A stretch of 64,000 nt of DNA, from assembly GCF_037482845.1 (NCBI RefSeq), contig NZ_JBBHJW010000014.1, positions 42,111 through 106,110 on the forward strand. Direction: 5' to 3'. Each line of letters starts with the position of its first letter. Within the stretch, counting starts at the first letter, position 1. This document shows, one piece after another, positions 15,894 through 25,175 of the stretch. The notes under the pieces are model-generated. The model had not been told where the DNA came from. It did not search any database and saw only the letters and a list, made by a program, of their open reading frames with translations. Made by a program: the position numbers and the translations under genes. Source of the DNA: Paucibacter_B soli. GTDB lineage: Bacteria; Pseudomonadota; Gammaproteobacteria; Burkholderiales; Burkholderiaceae_C.

Positions 15894-18674
15894 ATGTTTA
15901 AAAGGAAGACCATCAACGTCGCCGCCCTGCTCGCGCTGGGCGTCGGCTTTCCGATTGCCGCAATTGCCCAGGATACGCAAAAGCTAGAGCGCATTGAGAT
16001 CACCGGCTCGGCCATTAAGCGCCTGGATGCTGAGGGCTCGCTGCCTGTGACGACCGTCACCCGTGAACAAATCGCACGCAGCGGCGCCGTCAATACCGAA
16101 GAGCTGCTGAACTCTGTTGCAGCCGTCAGCTCGATTGGTGGTATCACCAACGCCACTGGTGCAGGCTCTTCCACTGCCGGTCGTTCGACCGTGTCGCTGC
16201 GTGGCTTGAGCGGAGGCCGTACGCTGGTGCTGGTCAACGGTCGTCGCCTGGCGCCTGCCGCCGGTGGTGCGGGTGGCTCGGTGAACGTGAACAACATTCC
16301 GATGGCGGCCATTGACCGCATCGAAGTGCTCAAGGATGGTGCCTCCAGCATCTACGGTTCAGAAGCACTGGCTGGCGTGATCAACTTCATCCTGGCCAAG
16401 GACTTCAATGGCGTGGATATCGGCGTCAGTGGAGGCATGCCCACCCGTGATGGCGGCGGCAAGACCAAGAAGGCCACCTTGGTGGGCGGCATTGGCAATG
16501 TGTTGAACGATCGATTCAACCTCACAGCATCGTTCTCGGCCGAATCGGAAGATGCGCTGTTCGCCAAGGACCGTGAGTTCGCCAAGACCGGCAATGTGGC
16601 ACCCTATATCGTGGCCGGCGCCACCGGGCAGGGCAATATCGAAGGCGCCTACACACCCGGCACGCTGGTCAATGGCGTTTGGAAGGAAGGCTCGCGTCAG
16701 GCCGGCTTCGGCGGCAGCCCCGGCGCTGGCTACGGCAATCCCTTGGCCGCGACCGGCAAGTGCGGCGACATCAACATGTTCAAGAATCTGACGAACACGG
16801 CCAAGGGCACGCCCTACTGCACGTTCGACAGCAATGCCTTCGTTGGCCTGATTCCTGAGCGCAAAACCTCGAACCTGACCCTGAACGGGGTGTTCCGTGC
16901 ATCGGACGCGCTGGAGGTCTTTGGTGACGTGCTGTTCTCGAGGAACGAGCAGACTCAGCGCTTCCAACCCAGCCCGGTGCGTCGCAGTTTCCTGACCTCG
17001 GATGCCGAGTTCAAGAAGCAGGGTGTCGATCCCGCGCTGCTGCTGCTGCCCAGCAATCCCAACTACCAGATTGCCGCCAACTATCTGAATGCGAACGGCT
17101 TCGGTGCCCTGGTTGGCCAACCTCTGGCCATCACGGCCCGGGTGTTCGATTTCGGCCCTCGCACCAGCAAGGACATCACCGAGCAGTCCCGCTTTGTCGT
17201 GGGTGGGCGCGGCGAGGTGATGGGCCAGAACTACGAGGTCGCATATTCGGACAGCAAGTACGAACTCAGCGGCACCGTGCCGGACGGTTACTTCTCCCAG
17301 GTTGCTTATGCCAAGGCGATCCGCAACAGCACCGACTGGAACCCCTGGTCCCTGACGCAAAGTGCGGCTTTCCAGTCCGCCATTGCACCCGCCAAGTACA
17401 CCGGCGCCACGCTTGACGGTACGACCAAGTCCAAGGTTCTTGACGCCAAGATGAGCGGTGAGGTTTTCAACCTGCCGGCTGGCGCCGTGGCTTATGCCGT
17501 GGGCTTGCAGCATCGCGAGGAGTCCTACCAGACTCGCCCGAGTGCCGCGCTCTTCTCCGGTGACATCGCCGGTCTTGGCGGTGCCCAGGAGCCCGTTGAC
17601 AAGGACCGCAAGATCGACTCGGTGTTTGCTGAGGTGATCGTTCCGGTGCTGAAGACGCTGGAGGGTGGTGTGGCAGTGCGCCGTGACCGCTACAACGACG
17701 TGGGTCCTGCCAACACCTACAAGGCCAATCTGCGTTGGCAGCCGAGCAAGCAAGTGGTTGTGCGCGGCGGCGTGGGCACTGGCTTCCGTGCGCCGACCTT
17801 GGTCGAGCTGTGGATTCCGCAGACGGTCGGCACCTCGGCGCAGTTCACTGATCCGAAGTTCCCGAACAACCCCAATCTGCAGGTCAACGAGCTTTCGGGC
17901 GGCAATCCGGATCTCGCCCCCGAGAAGTCGAAGCAGTACTCGCTCGGCGTGGTGTTCCAGCCGGTTGACGAGATCTCGATCGGTGCTGACCTTTGGCAGT
18001 TGAAGGTCAACGGCATCATTACCGCACCTTCGACCCAGGAAATCGTCAGCCGTTACCGTGCGGGCGATCCGGCCTATGCCAACCTGGTGACGCTGAGCCC
18101 GACCGGTGACGTTGATCTGACCAAGGCCATCAACGCCAACGTCGGTAGCGCCAAGCTGTCGGGCCTGGACGTCGATGTGACGGGCCGTTTCAAGGTGCCT
18201 GGTGGTCGTTTGGATGCCACCCTGAATGGCACCTACATGATCAAGTACGACCAAACCAGCCCGGGTGGCTCTATCTCCCGCAAGGTCGGTACCATGGTTG
18301 AGCCGAACGGCGATCCGGTGCTTGAGGCCGATGGCGGCGGTGTGGTGCTGCGCTGGAAGCACAAGCTCTCGGTGACCTACACCACCGGCGCGTGGAGCAT
18401 CACGGGTGCCCAGAACTACTACACCGGCTATCGTACGGGTGACAGGCAAGTGGATGGCGAGCAGAACTTCGTGCCCGCCCAGGCGATCTACGACATGAAC
18501 CTGAGCTACTCGGGCTTCAAGGGCTTGCGTCTGGCTGCTGGCGTGAAGAATGTCTTTGACAAGAATCCGCCGATCTACGTGCCGGTTAGCAATCAGTTCC
18601 AGGCCGGTTACGACATCAGTCTGTACGATCCGCGCTCGCGTTTCGTCTACGTGTCTGCGAACTACAAGTTCTGA
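15894..18674 (+). CDS. TonB-dependent outer-membrane receptor
   Basis: 926 aa. A signal peptide with likely cleavage after AIAQ is followed by a KLERIEITGS segment that may act as the TonB box. The plug domain (about 45-160) carries the typical GGRTLVLVNGRRLAP and IDRIEVLKDGASSIYGSEALAGVINF motifs. The 22-strand barrel ends in Tyr-Lys-Phe, the usual aromatic C-terminus for BAM assembly. The start is ATG 15894 after AAAGGAGT; the upstream in-frame extension has no ribosome site. The substrate is unknown; no biosynthesis or utilisation genes flank it except the peptide importer upstream. Codons are more GGT/GCT-rich than in its neighbours, suggesting high expression. A strong terminator isolates it from tonB. 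Confidence 0.95.
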   Translation: MFKRKTINVAALLALGVGFPIAAIAQDTQKLERIEITGSAIKRLDAEGSLPVTTVTREQIARSGAVNTEELLNSVAAVSSIGGITNATGAGSSTAGRSTVSLRGLSGGRTLVLVNGRRLAPAAGGAGGSVNVNNIPMAAIDRIEVLKDGASSIYGSEALAGVINFILAKDFNGVDIGVSGGMPTRDGGGKTKKATLVGGIGNVLNDRFNLTASFSAESEDALFAKDREFAKTGNVAPYIVAGATGQGNIEGAYTPGTLVNGVWKEGSRQAGFGGSPGAGYGNPLAATGKCGDINMFKNLTNTAKGTPYCTFDSNAFVGLIPERKTSNLTLNGVFRASDALEVFGDVLFSRNEQTQRFQPSPVRRSFLTSDAEFKKQGVDPALLLLPSNPNYQIAANYLNANGFGALVGQPLAITARVFDFGPRTSKDITEQSRFVVGGRGEVMGQNYEVAYSDSKYELSGTVPDGYFSQVAYAKAIRNSTDWNPWSLTQSAAFQSAIAPAKYTGATLDGTTKSKVLDAKMSGEVFNLPAGAVAYAVGLQHREESYQTRPSAALFSGDIAGLGGAQEPVDKDRKIDSVFAEVIVPVLKTLEGGVAVRRDRYNDVGPANTYKANLRWQPSKQVVVRGGVGTGFRAPTLVELWIPQTVGTSAQFTDPKFPNNPNLQVNELSGGNPDLAPEKSKQYSLGVVFQPVDEISIGADLWQLKVNGIITAPSTQEIVSRYRAGDPAYANLVTLSPTGDVDLTKAINANVGSAKLSGLDVDVTGRFKVPGGRLDATLNGTYMIKYDQTSPGGSISRKVGTMVEPNGDPVLEADGGGVVLRWKHKLSVTYTTGAWSITGAQNYYTGYRTGDRQVDGEQNFVPAQAIYDMNLSYSGFKGLRLAAGVKNVFDKNPPIYVPVSNQFQAGYDISLYDPRSRFVYVSANYKF

Positions 18675-18699
18675 TATTGACTTCCTCTTGTGAGGTGAA

Positions 18700-18728
18700 G
18701 GGCGGGAGATTCTCCCGCCCTTTTTTTT
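18700..18728 (+). terminator. rho-independent terminator of the TonB-dependent receptor gene
   Basis: GGGCGGGAG pairs with CTCCCGCCC over a 3-base loop and is followed by eight T residues (18721-18728). Confidence 0.93.
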
Positions 18729-18800
18729 GTTGTTCGTGCCTTACTTACGGGAGATCGTAGTGGGTATCTTGAGCCGGGCATGGTCGTCCTTGCGGCAGTC

Positions 18801-19055
18801 CTATGCCGTGCGCTTGATGTGACCGGCCGCCGCTGCCAGCACTTCGTTCATATGTACCTGCTGCGGCGAACATGGTGAACTGCGGTTGCGTAGCGACAGC
18901 CAATGCGCTGGCTTGAGCACGCTACGAAGCGGTTTGTCCTGCCACAGTCGATTGGCGGCGTCGGCGTGAATCCGCGTGAAGAACTCTCGATCATGCATGG
19001 CCAGGACGCGGAAGCGGGCATAGACACTGCGACCCTGGCCTACTGCCGAGACCAA
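18801..19055 (-). pseudogene. possible degraded transposase fragment
   Basis: An 84-codon minus-strand frame carries YARFRVLAMHDREF, then an LKPAHWLSLRNRSS block and a QQVHMNEVLAA helix. By eye this order resembles the middle of ISL3-family transposases (DRFHV... LKG-R-LLLRNR...). The rest of such a protein is absent and no terminal repeats are evident. It could equally be a chance frame; the assignment is weak. Confidence 0.2.
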
Positions 19056-19427
19056 GGGCTGGGTCTTTGACTCTCTGCTTGCGTATGCACCCCCGGCGAC
19101 CTCGGCGCTCCTGGCTCTTCGTGGTGTAGACGATCAGCACGCCGATCGTTGGCCATGGACTGGCTCGAAGGCCCAAGCGGGCACCAATCCATGGGGGCCG
19201 GCTTGGCCGGGGAGATGCAAGCGCGTGACGCCGAGGGTAAACACGGAAGCGCTGTTTGCATCGCGCCGATCAAATACCAGTAAGATACCAAATGTGGGCA
19301 ACGAGCCACGCTGCTGGCAGCGTAGGCGGCGTCGGCGCCGAGTGGTTAGGGGCTTCAGGCTGGGGTAAGCCCCATGTCAGGGGCGATTCCCATCTCGGTT
19401 ATGATCTCGCCCGACGAAGCAGGGCTT

Positions 19428-19448
19428 GCATGTAGTGGAACTACATGC
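19428..19448. promoter_or_regulatory. perfect 9-bp inverted repeat upstream of tonB
   Basis: GCATGTAGT (19428-19436) and ACTACATGC (19440-19448) flank a 3-base GGA centre, about 200 bp before the tonB start. The symmetry suits a dimeric repressor site or a small RNA hairpin. It does not match the Fur consensus. The function is unknown. Confidence 0.4.
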
Positions 19449-19651
19449 CTGGACCGATCTTCGTTGCGCCCGTGGCCGCAAGCCAGCGGGCATTTTTTGT
19501 TGAGTCGGGTTTCCGTCGTGCTCAGTGTTTTCCTCGATCGCAAGTCTTGGAATGCTGGGTCAGGAGGCGTCCCTCGTGCAGGCGCTGTGAAGAGTCGTAC
19601 TCCCCCACGTGTCTTGATGAATGAGTTTCGCAGTCTTATGAAGGAGCGCGC

Positions 19652-20308
19652 ATGAACTTTGCGCAGGAGAACAACGGCTCGTCGCGCGTGACAGGTTTCG
19701 GTGTCGTGGTGTTGATCCACGTATTCCTGATCTGGGCGCTGGCAAGCGGTTTGGCCCGCAAGGCCGTCGAGGCCATCAAGGGCCCGATCGATGTGAAGGT
19801 GGTGGAGGAGAAGGTTAAGCCGCCGCCGCCGGTGGAGAAGCTGTTGCCGCCTCCGCCCGACATGAAGGCTCCGCCGCCGCCGTTCGTGCCGCCGCCTGAG
19901 GTTCAGGTGACCGCGCCGACGCCGCCGCAACAAACGATTTCTGTCCAGAGCAACACGCCGCCCCCGACGCGCGAAGTGTCTGCCACGCCTCCGCCCAGGC
20001 CCGTGGAAGCGCCACCGGCGCCAGTGAAGCGCGAAGGCCCGATCAAGGCTGCAATGGTCTGTACCAAGATGGGGCAGCCCGAAGTGCCTGGCGTGAGCTG
20101 GAGTGGTGAGGCGCTGTTCAGGGTGCTGGCGACCGTCAAGTCGGGTCGCGTCACGGCCATCGAAGTCACCAGCGTGAAGATGCAAGGTGGCAATGACCGC
20201 AAGGCGCAGCGCGCAATGCTGGGTGCGATCGAAGCCACCCTGCGCGACACCTATGAATGCCCGGGCGATCATGTGTTCGAGCAGGAATTCCTGTTCCGCA
20301 TCAACTGA
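19652..20308 (+). CDS. tonB: TonB energy-transducing protein
   Basis: 218 aa. An N-terminal membrane anchor (about 13-37) carries the conserved histidine (VVVLIHVFLIWAL) needed for coupling to ExbB/ExbD. A long Pro/Lys/Glu-rich periplasm-spanning segment (about 48-130) follows, then a compact C-terminal domain (about 135-218) that binds TonB boxes. That domain contains two cysteines (MVCTKMG and TYECPGD) that could form a disulfide in the periplasm. It heads the exbB-exbD-exbD group and transmits proton-motive force to receptors such as the one upstream. Confidence 0.92.
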   Translation: MNFAQENNGSSRVTGFGVVVLIHVFLIWALASGLARKAVEAIKGPIDVKVVEEKVKPPPPVEKLLPPPPDMKAPPPPFVPPPEVQVTAPTPPQQTISVQSNTPPPTREVSATPPPRPVEAPPAPVKREGPIKAAMVCTKMGQPEVPGVSWSGEALFRVLATVKSGRVTAIEVTSVKMQGGNDRKAQRAMLGAIEATLRDTYECPGDHVFEQEFLFRIN

Positions 20309-20327
20309 TCCCCTACTTTCCGAATAC

Positions 20328-20352
20328 CGGGATGTGGCTGGGACCCATCCCG
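20328..20352 (+). other. hairpin between tonB and exbB
   Basis: CGGGATG (20328-20334) and CATCCCG (20346-20352) can pair over an 11-base loop in the 92-bp tonB-exbB gap. No T-tract follows, so it may be a processing or stability element that lets the two genes have different mRNA levels. Confidence 0.3.
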
Positions 20353-20400
20353 TTCTGTCTAACCTGAGTTCCCGATCTCTTTTGCGTAGGAGTTGACTCC

Positions 20401-21222
20401 ATGATCTCTCGTATCTCCGCCTTGTTTGCGGCAATCGCCTTTGCTGCGACCCTGGCCGTTTCGCCCATGGCCCAAGCTCAAGCTCCTGCTGATGCCGCTT
20501 CCGCAGTGGCTGCTGATGCCGCCCCCGCTCCCGCCGCTGCTCCCGCGGCGAAGAAGGAAGAAAACCCCTACGGTCTGATGCATACCCTGTCGCACGGCGA
20601 CATGGTGTCCAAGGGCGTGCTGGGCCTGCTGCTGATCATGTCCATGGGTTCGTGGTACATCCTCTTCACCAAGCTTTGGGATACCCAGAAGCTCAGCAAT
20701 GAAGCCAAGGAAGTCCGTGCCACCTTCTTCAAGAAGGCCAGCCTGGCCGAAGGTGTCAAGGGTCTGAACGAAACCGGTGCGTTCCGCTACATCGCTCAGA
20801 GCGCCATTGAGGCTTCCGAGCACCATGAAGGCGCGCTGACCGAGAACATCGATCACAACACCTGGGTGACGATGAACATCGATCGCTCGGTGGCCGATGT
20901 GCAGACTCGTGTGCAAGGCGGCCTGGGCTTCCTGGCAACCGTGGGTTCGACCTCTCCGTTCATCGGCCTGTTCGGTACGGTGTGGGGCATTCTGCAAGCG
21001 CTGACCGCCATCGGTGTGGCCGGCCAGGCATCGATCGACAAGGTGGCTGGCCCCGTGGGTGAAGCCCTGATCATGACCGCCATTGGTCTGGCTGTGGCTG
21101 TGCCGGCCGTGCTGGGTTACAACTGGCTGGTGAACCGCAACAAGTCGGTGATCGCGCAAGTGCGTGCCTTTGCTGGCGACCTGCATGGCGTGCTGATGGG
21201 CAACCGTCAAGTCAAGCGCTAA
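20401..21222 (+). CDS. exbB: ExbB proton-channel subunit (MotA/TolQ/ExbB family)
   Basis: 273 aa. The N-terminus looks like a cleavable signal (SPMAQAQAP), followed by an Ala/Pro-rich linker. This is the long form of ExbB, unlike the E. coli protein. Three membrane helices follow: about 72-92 (GVLGLLLIMSMGSWYILF), then the pair around 178-200 (FIGLFGTVWGILQAL) and 218-240 (LIMTAIGLAVAVPAVLGYN) that line the pore. It forms the inner-membrane motor with ExbD and TonB. Confidence 0.93.
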   Translation: MISRISALFAAIAFAATLAVSPMAQAQAPADAASAVAADAAPAPAAAPAAKKEENPYGLMHTLSHGDMVSKGVLGLLLIMSMGSWYILFTKLWDTQKLSNEAKEVRATFFKKASLAEGVKGLNETGAFRYIAQSAIEASEHHEGALTENIDHNTWVTMNIDRSVADVQTRVQGGLGFLATVGSTSPFIGLFGTVWGILQALTAIGVAGQASIDKVAGPVGEALIMTAIGLAVAVPAVLGYNWLVNRNKSVIAQVRAFAGDLHGVLMGNRQVKR

Positions 21223-21244
21223 TCAATAGCCCCGGAGCACCATC

Positions 21245-21673
21245 ATGGGCATGAACGTCGGATCATCTTCCGGCGATGATGAAGTGGTCTCGGCCATCAA
21301 CACCACGCCACTCGTGGACGTGATGTTGGTGCTGCTGATCATCTTTCTCATCACCATCCCGGTGGTGACGCAGTCGGTGGCGTTGAATCTCCCCAAGGAG
21401 ACCAACCAAGTCCGCGTTACCAAGCCGGAAAACATTGAAATCGCGGTGACCAAGGACGGCGACGTCTACTGGTACACCGCCCTGGTGCCGGACAACGAGG
21501 CCCTGGTCACACGCCTGAAGAAGGTTTCGGTGCTCAATCCGCAGCCCGAAGTCCATATTCGCGGCGACGACAAGGCTCGTTACGAATCGGTGGGCCGCGT
21601 GATGGTGGCTTGCCAACGTGCCGGTATCCTGAAGATTAGCTTCGTCACCGAGCCTCCGGCCCGCGGTGGTTGA
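21245..21673 (+). CDS. exbD: ExbD biopolymer transport subunit, first copy
   Basis: 142 aa. One membrane helix near the N-terminus carries the essential aspartate in NTTPLVDVMLVLLIIFLIT. A periplasmic domain of the ExbD/TolR type follows. It lies 22 bases after exbB and 15 bases before a second ExbD, so both are co-transcribed. Confidence 0.93.
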   Translation: MGMNVGSSSGDDEVVSAINTTPLVDVMLVLLIIFLITIPVVTQSVALNLPKETNQVRVTKPENIEIAVTKDGDVYWYTALVPDNEALVTRLKKVSVLNPQPEVHIRGDDKARYESVGRVMVACQRAGILKISFVTEPPARGG

Positions 21674-21688
21674 GCCCAGGAGAACAGC

Positions 21689-22120
21689 ATGGGAATGAAT
21701 GTTGGTAGTTCGAGCGGCTCGGACGAACCGGAAGTGATGATGGACGTCAACACGACGCCCCTCATCGACGTGATGCTGGTGCTGTTGGTGATGTTGATCA
21801 TCACCATCCCGATCCAGCTGCATTCGGTGAATCTGGACATGCCCGCGGGCAACCCGCCGCCTCCGCTCAAGGAGCCGGTGGTGCATGAAGTCTTCATCGA
21901 TTTCGATGGCACGGTGAGCTGGGATGGCGTGGCGCTGGCCGATCAGGCCAGCGTGGAAGCCAAGCTGGCCGAAATCGCTGCCATGCCTGACCAGGAAGAG
22001 GTGCACATCAAGCCCAACAAATTGGTCGAGTACGGTAATGTGGCCGCAGTGATGGCCGCGGCGCAGCGACTCGGTGTCAAGAAGATGGGCATGGTCGGCA
22101 ACGAACAGTTCCTGAACTGA
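21689..22120 (+). CDS. ExbD biopolymer transport subunit, second copy
   Basis: 143 aa. It has the same plan as the preceding ExbD (helix with NTTPLIDVMLVLLVMLIIT), but the periplasmic domain differs considerably (GNPPPPLKEPVVHEVFIDFDG). The two copies have therefore diverged and may form a heteromeric motor. In Xanthomonas a second ExbD next to tonB-exbB-exbD1 is needed for some functions but not for iron uptake; whether that holds here is not known. Confidence 0.9.
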   Translation: MGMNVGSSSGSDEPEVMMDVNTTPLIDVMLVLLVMLIITIPIQLHSVNLDMPAGNPPPPLKEPVVHEVFIDFDGTVSWDGVALADQASVEAKLAEIAAMPDQEEVHIKPNKLVEYGNVAAVMAAAQRLGVKKMGMVGNEQFLN

Positions 22121-22140
22121 TGACCGCTTGATTGAATTGA

Positions 22141-22170
22141 ACGCGCTGTCCGCAAGGCCGGCGCGTTTTT
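22141..22170 (+). terminator. weak terminator or attenuator after the second exbD
   Basis: ACGCGC (22141-22146) pairs with GCGCGT (22161-22166), with some inner pairing, followed by a run of five T. The short stem suggests partial read-through into the downstream gene, which has its own AGGAGA ribosome site. Confidence 0.5.
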
Positions 22171-22189
22171 CTTCGTAGGAGATAGACGA

Positions 22190-23443
22190 ATGAAGCTCAA
22201 AAGCTTGGCCTCGGCAACCCTGGGTGCCGCGGCATTGGTGTTCAGCCTGAGCCCGCAGGGCGAACTCGGGTTTGCTCAAGCGGTTGCGCAGGCCGAAACC
22301 GTGCGCCCCGAAGTGGGCAAGCATCTGAAGGATGCCTCGGCCTTCATCAAGGGCGGCAAGTACAAGGAAGCGCTTGCCAAGGTGCGTGATGCCGAGGCCG
22401 TGGCGGGTCGGACCGCCGCCGAGAACAATGCGATCGAGGGCATGCGCGTGGCCGCTGCCTCGGGCGCGGGCGACGCCGAGTCCATGGTGCGAGGCTTCGA
22501 GGCCCTGAAGGCCGCCGGCAAGCTGGCCGGCCCCAACCAGCTGCAGATGATGGAGTCGATCGCCGGCACCTATCTGCGCGCTGGCAATGCCGCCAAGGCG
22601 CTGGAATGGTCCAACAAATACTTCGCGGCCGGCGGCAGCAGCCCGACCATGAAGCAGGTGCAGAGCCAGGCACAGTTCAAGTCCGGCGACATGGGTGCCG
22701 TGTTGAAGGACACGCTGGCCGAGCTTCAGGCGGACGAGAAGGCCGGCAAGGTGCCGACCCAGGACAAGCTGAACCTGCTGCTGTACGCGGCGCAAAAGAA
22801 GAACGACGCCGGCGCTGAGGCCTTTGCCACCGAGAAGCTGCTGAACTACTACCCCACCAAGCAGCTGTGGGCCCAGTTGCTCGGCAGCCTGCCGAGCAAG
22901 AAGGGTTTCTCGGACCGCTTCGCCCTGGACGTCTACCGTCTCAAGCTGGTCACCGGCAATATGCGCGACGCCAACGACTACATGGAAATGGCGCAGCTCG
23001 CTGCCCAGGCCGGCTATCCCGACGAGGGCAAGCAGGTGGTCGATAAAGGCCTGGCTGCCAATGTGCTGGGCCAGGGTGCCGAGGGCGCTCGCCACAAGCG
23101 CCTGTCCGACCTGCTGGCCAAGAAGATCGCCGAGGCCAAGGCCGCCCAGACGGGCGCCGAGAAGGACGCTCAGGAGGCCAAGGACGGCAATGCGCTGATC
23201 ACCCTGGGCCTGGCCTTTGCTCATCGTGGCGAGGCCGCCAAGGGCGTCAAGCTGATCGAGCAGGGCATCGAGAAGGGCAATCTGAAGCGCCCCGAAGATG
23301 CCAAGCTTTACCTGGGTCTGGCCCAGTTCATCGGCGGCGATGTGGTCAAGGCGCAAGCCACCTGGCGCGGTGTCAAGGGCACGGACGGTGTCGCCGATCT
23401 GGCGCGTCTGTGGAGCGTGCAGGCGCGTACCAGCAAGAAGTGA
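22190..23443 (+). CDS. exported tetratricopeptide-like repeat protein linked to the TonB system
   Basis: 417 aa. A signal peptide (about 1-34, ending near AQAVAQAE) precedes an all-helical repeat protein. TPR/Sel1-like units are visible as FIKGGKYKEALAKVRDAEAV near residue 50, YLRAGNAAKALEWSNKYFAAG near 130 and later YPDEGKQVVDKGL and RGEAAKGVKLIEQGIE. It is therefore expected in the periplasm. It follows tonB-exbB-exbD-exbD and ends at a strong terminator, so it is probably part of that functional unit. It might scaffold or tune the TonB complex; that role is inference from position. I know no firm family name. Confidence 0.75.
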   Translation: MKLKSLASATLGAAALVFSLSPQGELGFAQAVAQAETVRPEVGKHLKDASAFIKGGKYKEALAKVRDAEAVAGRTAAENNAIEGMRVAAASGAGDAESMVRGFEALKAAGKLAGPNQLQMMESIAGTYLRAGNAAKALEWSNKYFAAGGSSPTMKQVQSQAQFKSGDMGAVLKDTLAELQADEKAGKVPTQDKLNLLLYAAQKKNDAGAEAFATEKLLNYYPTKQLWAQLLGSLPSKKGFSDRFALDVYRLKLVTGNMRDANDYMEMAQLAAQAGYPDEGKQVVDKGLAANVLGQGAEGARHKRLSDLLAKKIAEAKAAQTGAEKDAQEAKDGNALITLGLAFAHRGEAAKGVKLIEQGIEKGNLKRPEDAKLYLGLAQFIGGDVVKAQATWRGVKGTDGVADLARLWSVQARTSKK

Positions 23444-23474
23444 TGCGCGGCTGAATTCCTTGAGCCCGCATGAG

Positions 23475-23508
23475 AAAGGCCCCGGAGTGGCAACACTCCG
23501 GGGCCTTT
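23475..23508 (+). terminator. strong terminator after the TonB cluster
   Basis: A 15-bp stem (AAAGGCCCCGGAGTG with its complement) closes a GCAA loop and ends in TTTT. It lies between convergent genes, but the T-run on the minus strand is interrupted, so it mainly serves the plus strand. Confidence 0.9.
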
Positions 23509-23530
23509 TGTCTGGCTCGTCTGCGCAGGA

Positions 23531-24289
<759 letters not shown>

Positions 24290-24308
24290 GATGCTTTCTC
24301 CAGCTGAG

Positions 24309-24328
24309 TGACGTTAACGTAAACGTCA
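24309..24328 (-). promoter_or_regulatory. palindromic operator (LiuR-like) of the SDR gene
   Basis: TGACGTTAACGTAAACGTCA is a 20-bp palindrome with only one mismatched base pair (two positions). It ends 20 bases from the SDR start codon, where a promoter would overlap it. MerR-type LiuR regulators of branched-chain amino-acid and acyl-CoA breakdown in proteobacteria recognise sites of this kind (ACGT-rich halves); assignment to LiuR is from memory of that motif. Confidence 0.6.
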
Positions 24329-24340
24329 ATTGTCGGGTAA

Positions 24341-24365
24341 AAACAAAGCCGCTGAGAAGCGGCTT
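24341..24365 (-). terminator. terminator of the adk transcript
   Basis: On the minus strand AAGCCGCT pairs with AGCGGCTT around a 4-base loop and runs into TGTTTTTAC. It lies between adk and the SDR operator. Confidence 0.85.
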
Positions 24366-24389
24366 GTTGGTTTTGCGGCTTGCGCCGAG

Positions 24390-25043
24390 TCAGCTCAATG
24401 CTGCCAGGGCACGCTGGGTGATCTCGTCCACCGAGCCTATGCCTTCGATGCGGCGGTATTTGGGTGCCTGCGCATCTCCCTGGGCAGCCCAGTTCGAGTA
24501 GTAGTCCACCAGCGGCCGCGTCTGCGCCTGGTAGACGTCCAGGCGCTTGCGCACGGTTTCTTCCTTGTCGTCGTCGCGCTGGATCAGTTCCTCGCCGGTG
24601 AGGTCGTCTTTGCCTTCGACCTTGGGCGGATTGAACTTGAGGTGGTAGCTGCGGCCCGAAGCCACATGCACGCGCCGGCCGCTCATGCGTTCGATGATGG
24701 CGCTGTTGGGTACATCGATCTCGAGCACGAAGTCCAGCTTCACGCCGGCCGCCTTCATGGCGTCGGCCTGCGGGATGGTGCGGGGAAAGCCGTCGAACAG
24801 AAAACCCTTGGCGCAATCGGGCTGGGCAATGCGTTCCTTTACCAGGCCGATGATGATCTCGTCGCTGACCAGGCCGCCGGCGTCCATGATCTTCTTAGCG
24901 GCCAGACCCATTTCGGTGCCGGCCTTGACGGCGGCACGCAACATGTCGCCGGTGGAAATTTGCGGGATGCCGAATTTCTGGCAGATGTAGGCCGCTTGTG
25001 TGCCTTTACCGGCGCCGGGCGCGCCAAGAAGAATCAGTCGCAT
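24390..25043 (-). CDS. adk: adenylate kinase
   Basis: 217 aa. It interconverts ATP+AMP and 2 ADP. The P-loop GAPGAGKGT is at 7-15, the AMP site at STGDMLRAAVKAG and DGFPRTIPQA near 85. The long LID domain (about 122-160) lacks the zinc-binding cysteines, as in E. coli. ATG 25043 has a GAGGAGA ribosome site, which decides against the ATG four codons upstream. It is the last gene of the exbB...adk group, about 130 bp after kdsB. Confidence 0.97.
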   Translation of the reverse strand: MRLILLGAPGAGKGTQAAYICQKFGIPQISTGDMLRAAVKAGTEMGLAAKKIMDAGGLVSDEIIIGLVKERIAQPDCAKGFLFDGFPRTIPQADAMKAAGVKLDFVLEIDVPNSAIIERMSGRRVHVASGRSYHLKFNPPKVEGKDDLTGEELIQRDDDKEETVRKRLDVYQAQTRPLVDYYSNWAAQGDAQAPKYRRIEGIGSVDEITQRALAALS

Positions 25044-25175
25044 GGGTCTCCTCAATACTCAACAAGGGCTGCCCATACGGCGGGTCGGCCCCAGACACTG
25101 CCGGCGAGGATAGCATGGGCAAGCCTACTGGCCGCTGACGCGCGCTGGGCTGAGGATGGGGTGTAACCCGAGGGT

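Larger units (their letters stand above)
18729..19651. other. 923-bp stretch with no intact gene
   Basis: The segment between the receptor terminator and tonB has only short, poorly coding frames. It is less GC-rich than its surroundings in places. I see a possible transposase remnant on the minus strand (18801-19055), a perfect inverted repeat (19428-19448) and, at the right end, the GAAGGAG ribosome site of tonB. A 93-codon plus frame at 19374-19655 overlaps the tonB start and is not believed. Confidence 0.6.

Noticed and set aside
16359..18449. Long minus-strand frame across the TonB-dependent receptor gene
   Set aside because: The plus-strand receptor has signal peptide, plug and barrel motifs; the antisense translation has none.
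19428..19448. Fur box at the tonB inverted repeat
   Set aside because: The GATAAT-rich Fur pattern is absent; only the symmetry is real.
19374..19655. 93-codon plus frame upstream of tonB
   Set aside because: No ribosome site, overlaps the tonB start and has no recognisable composition.
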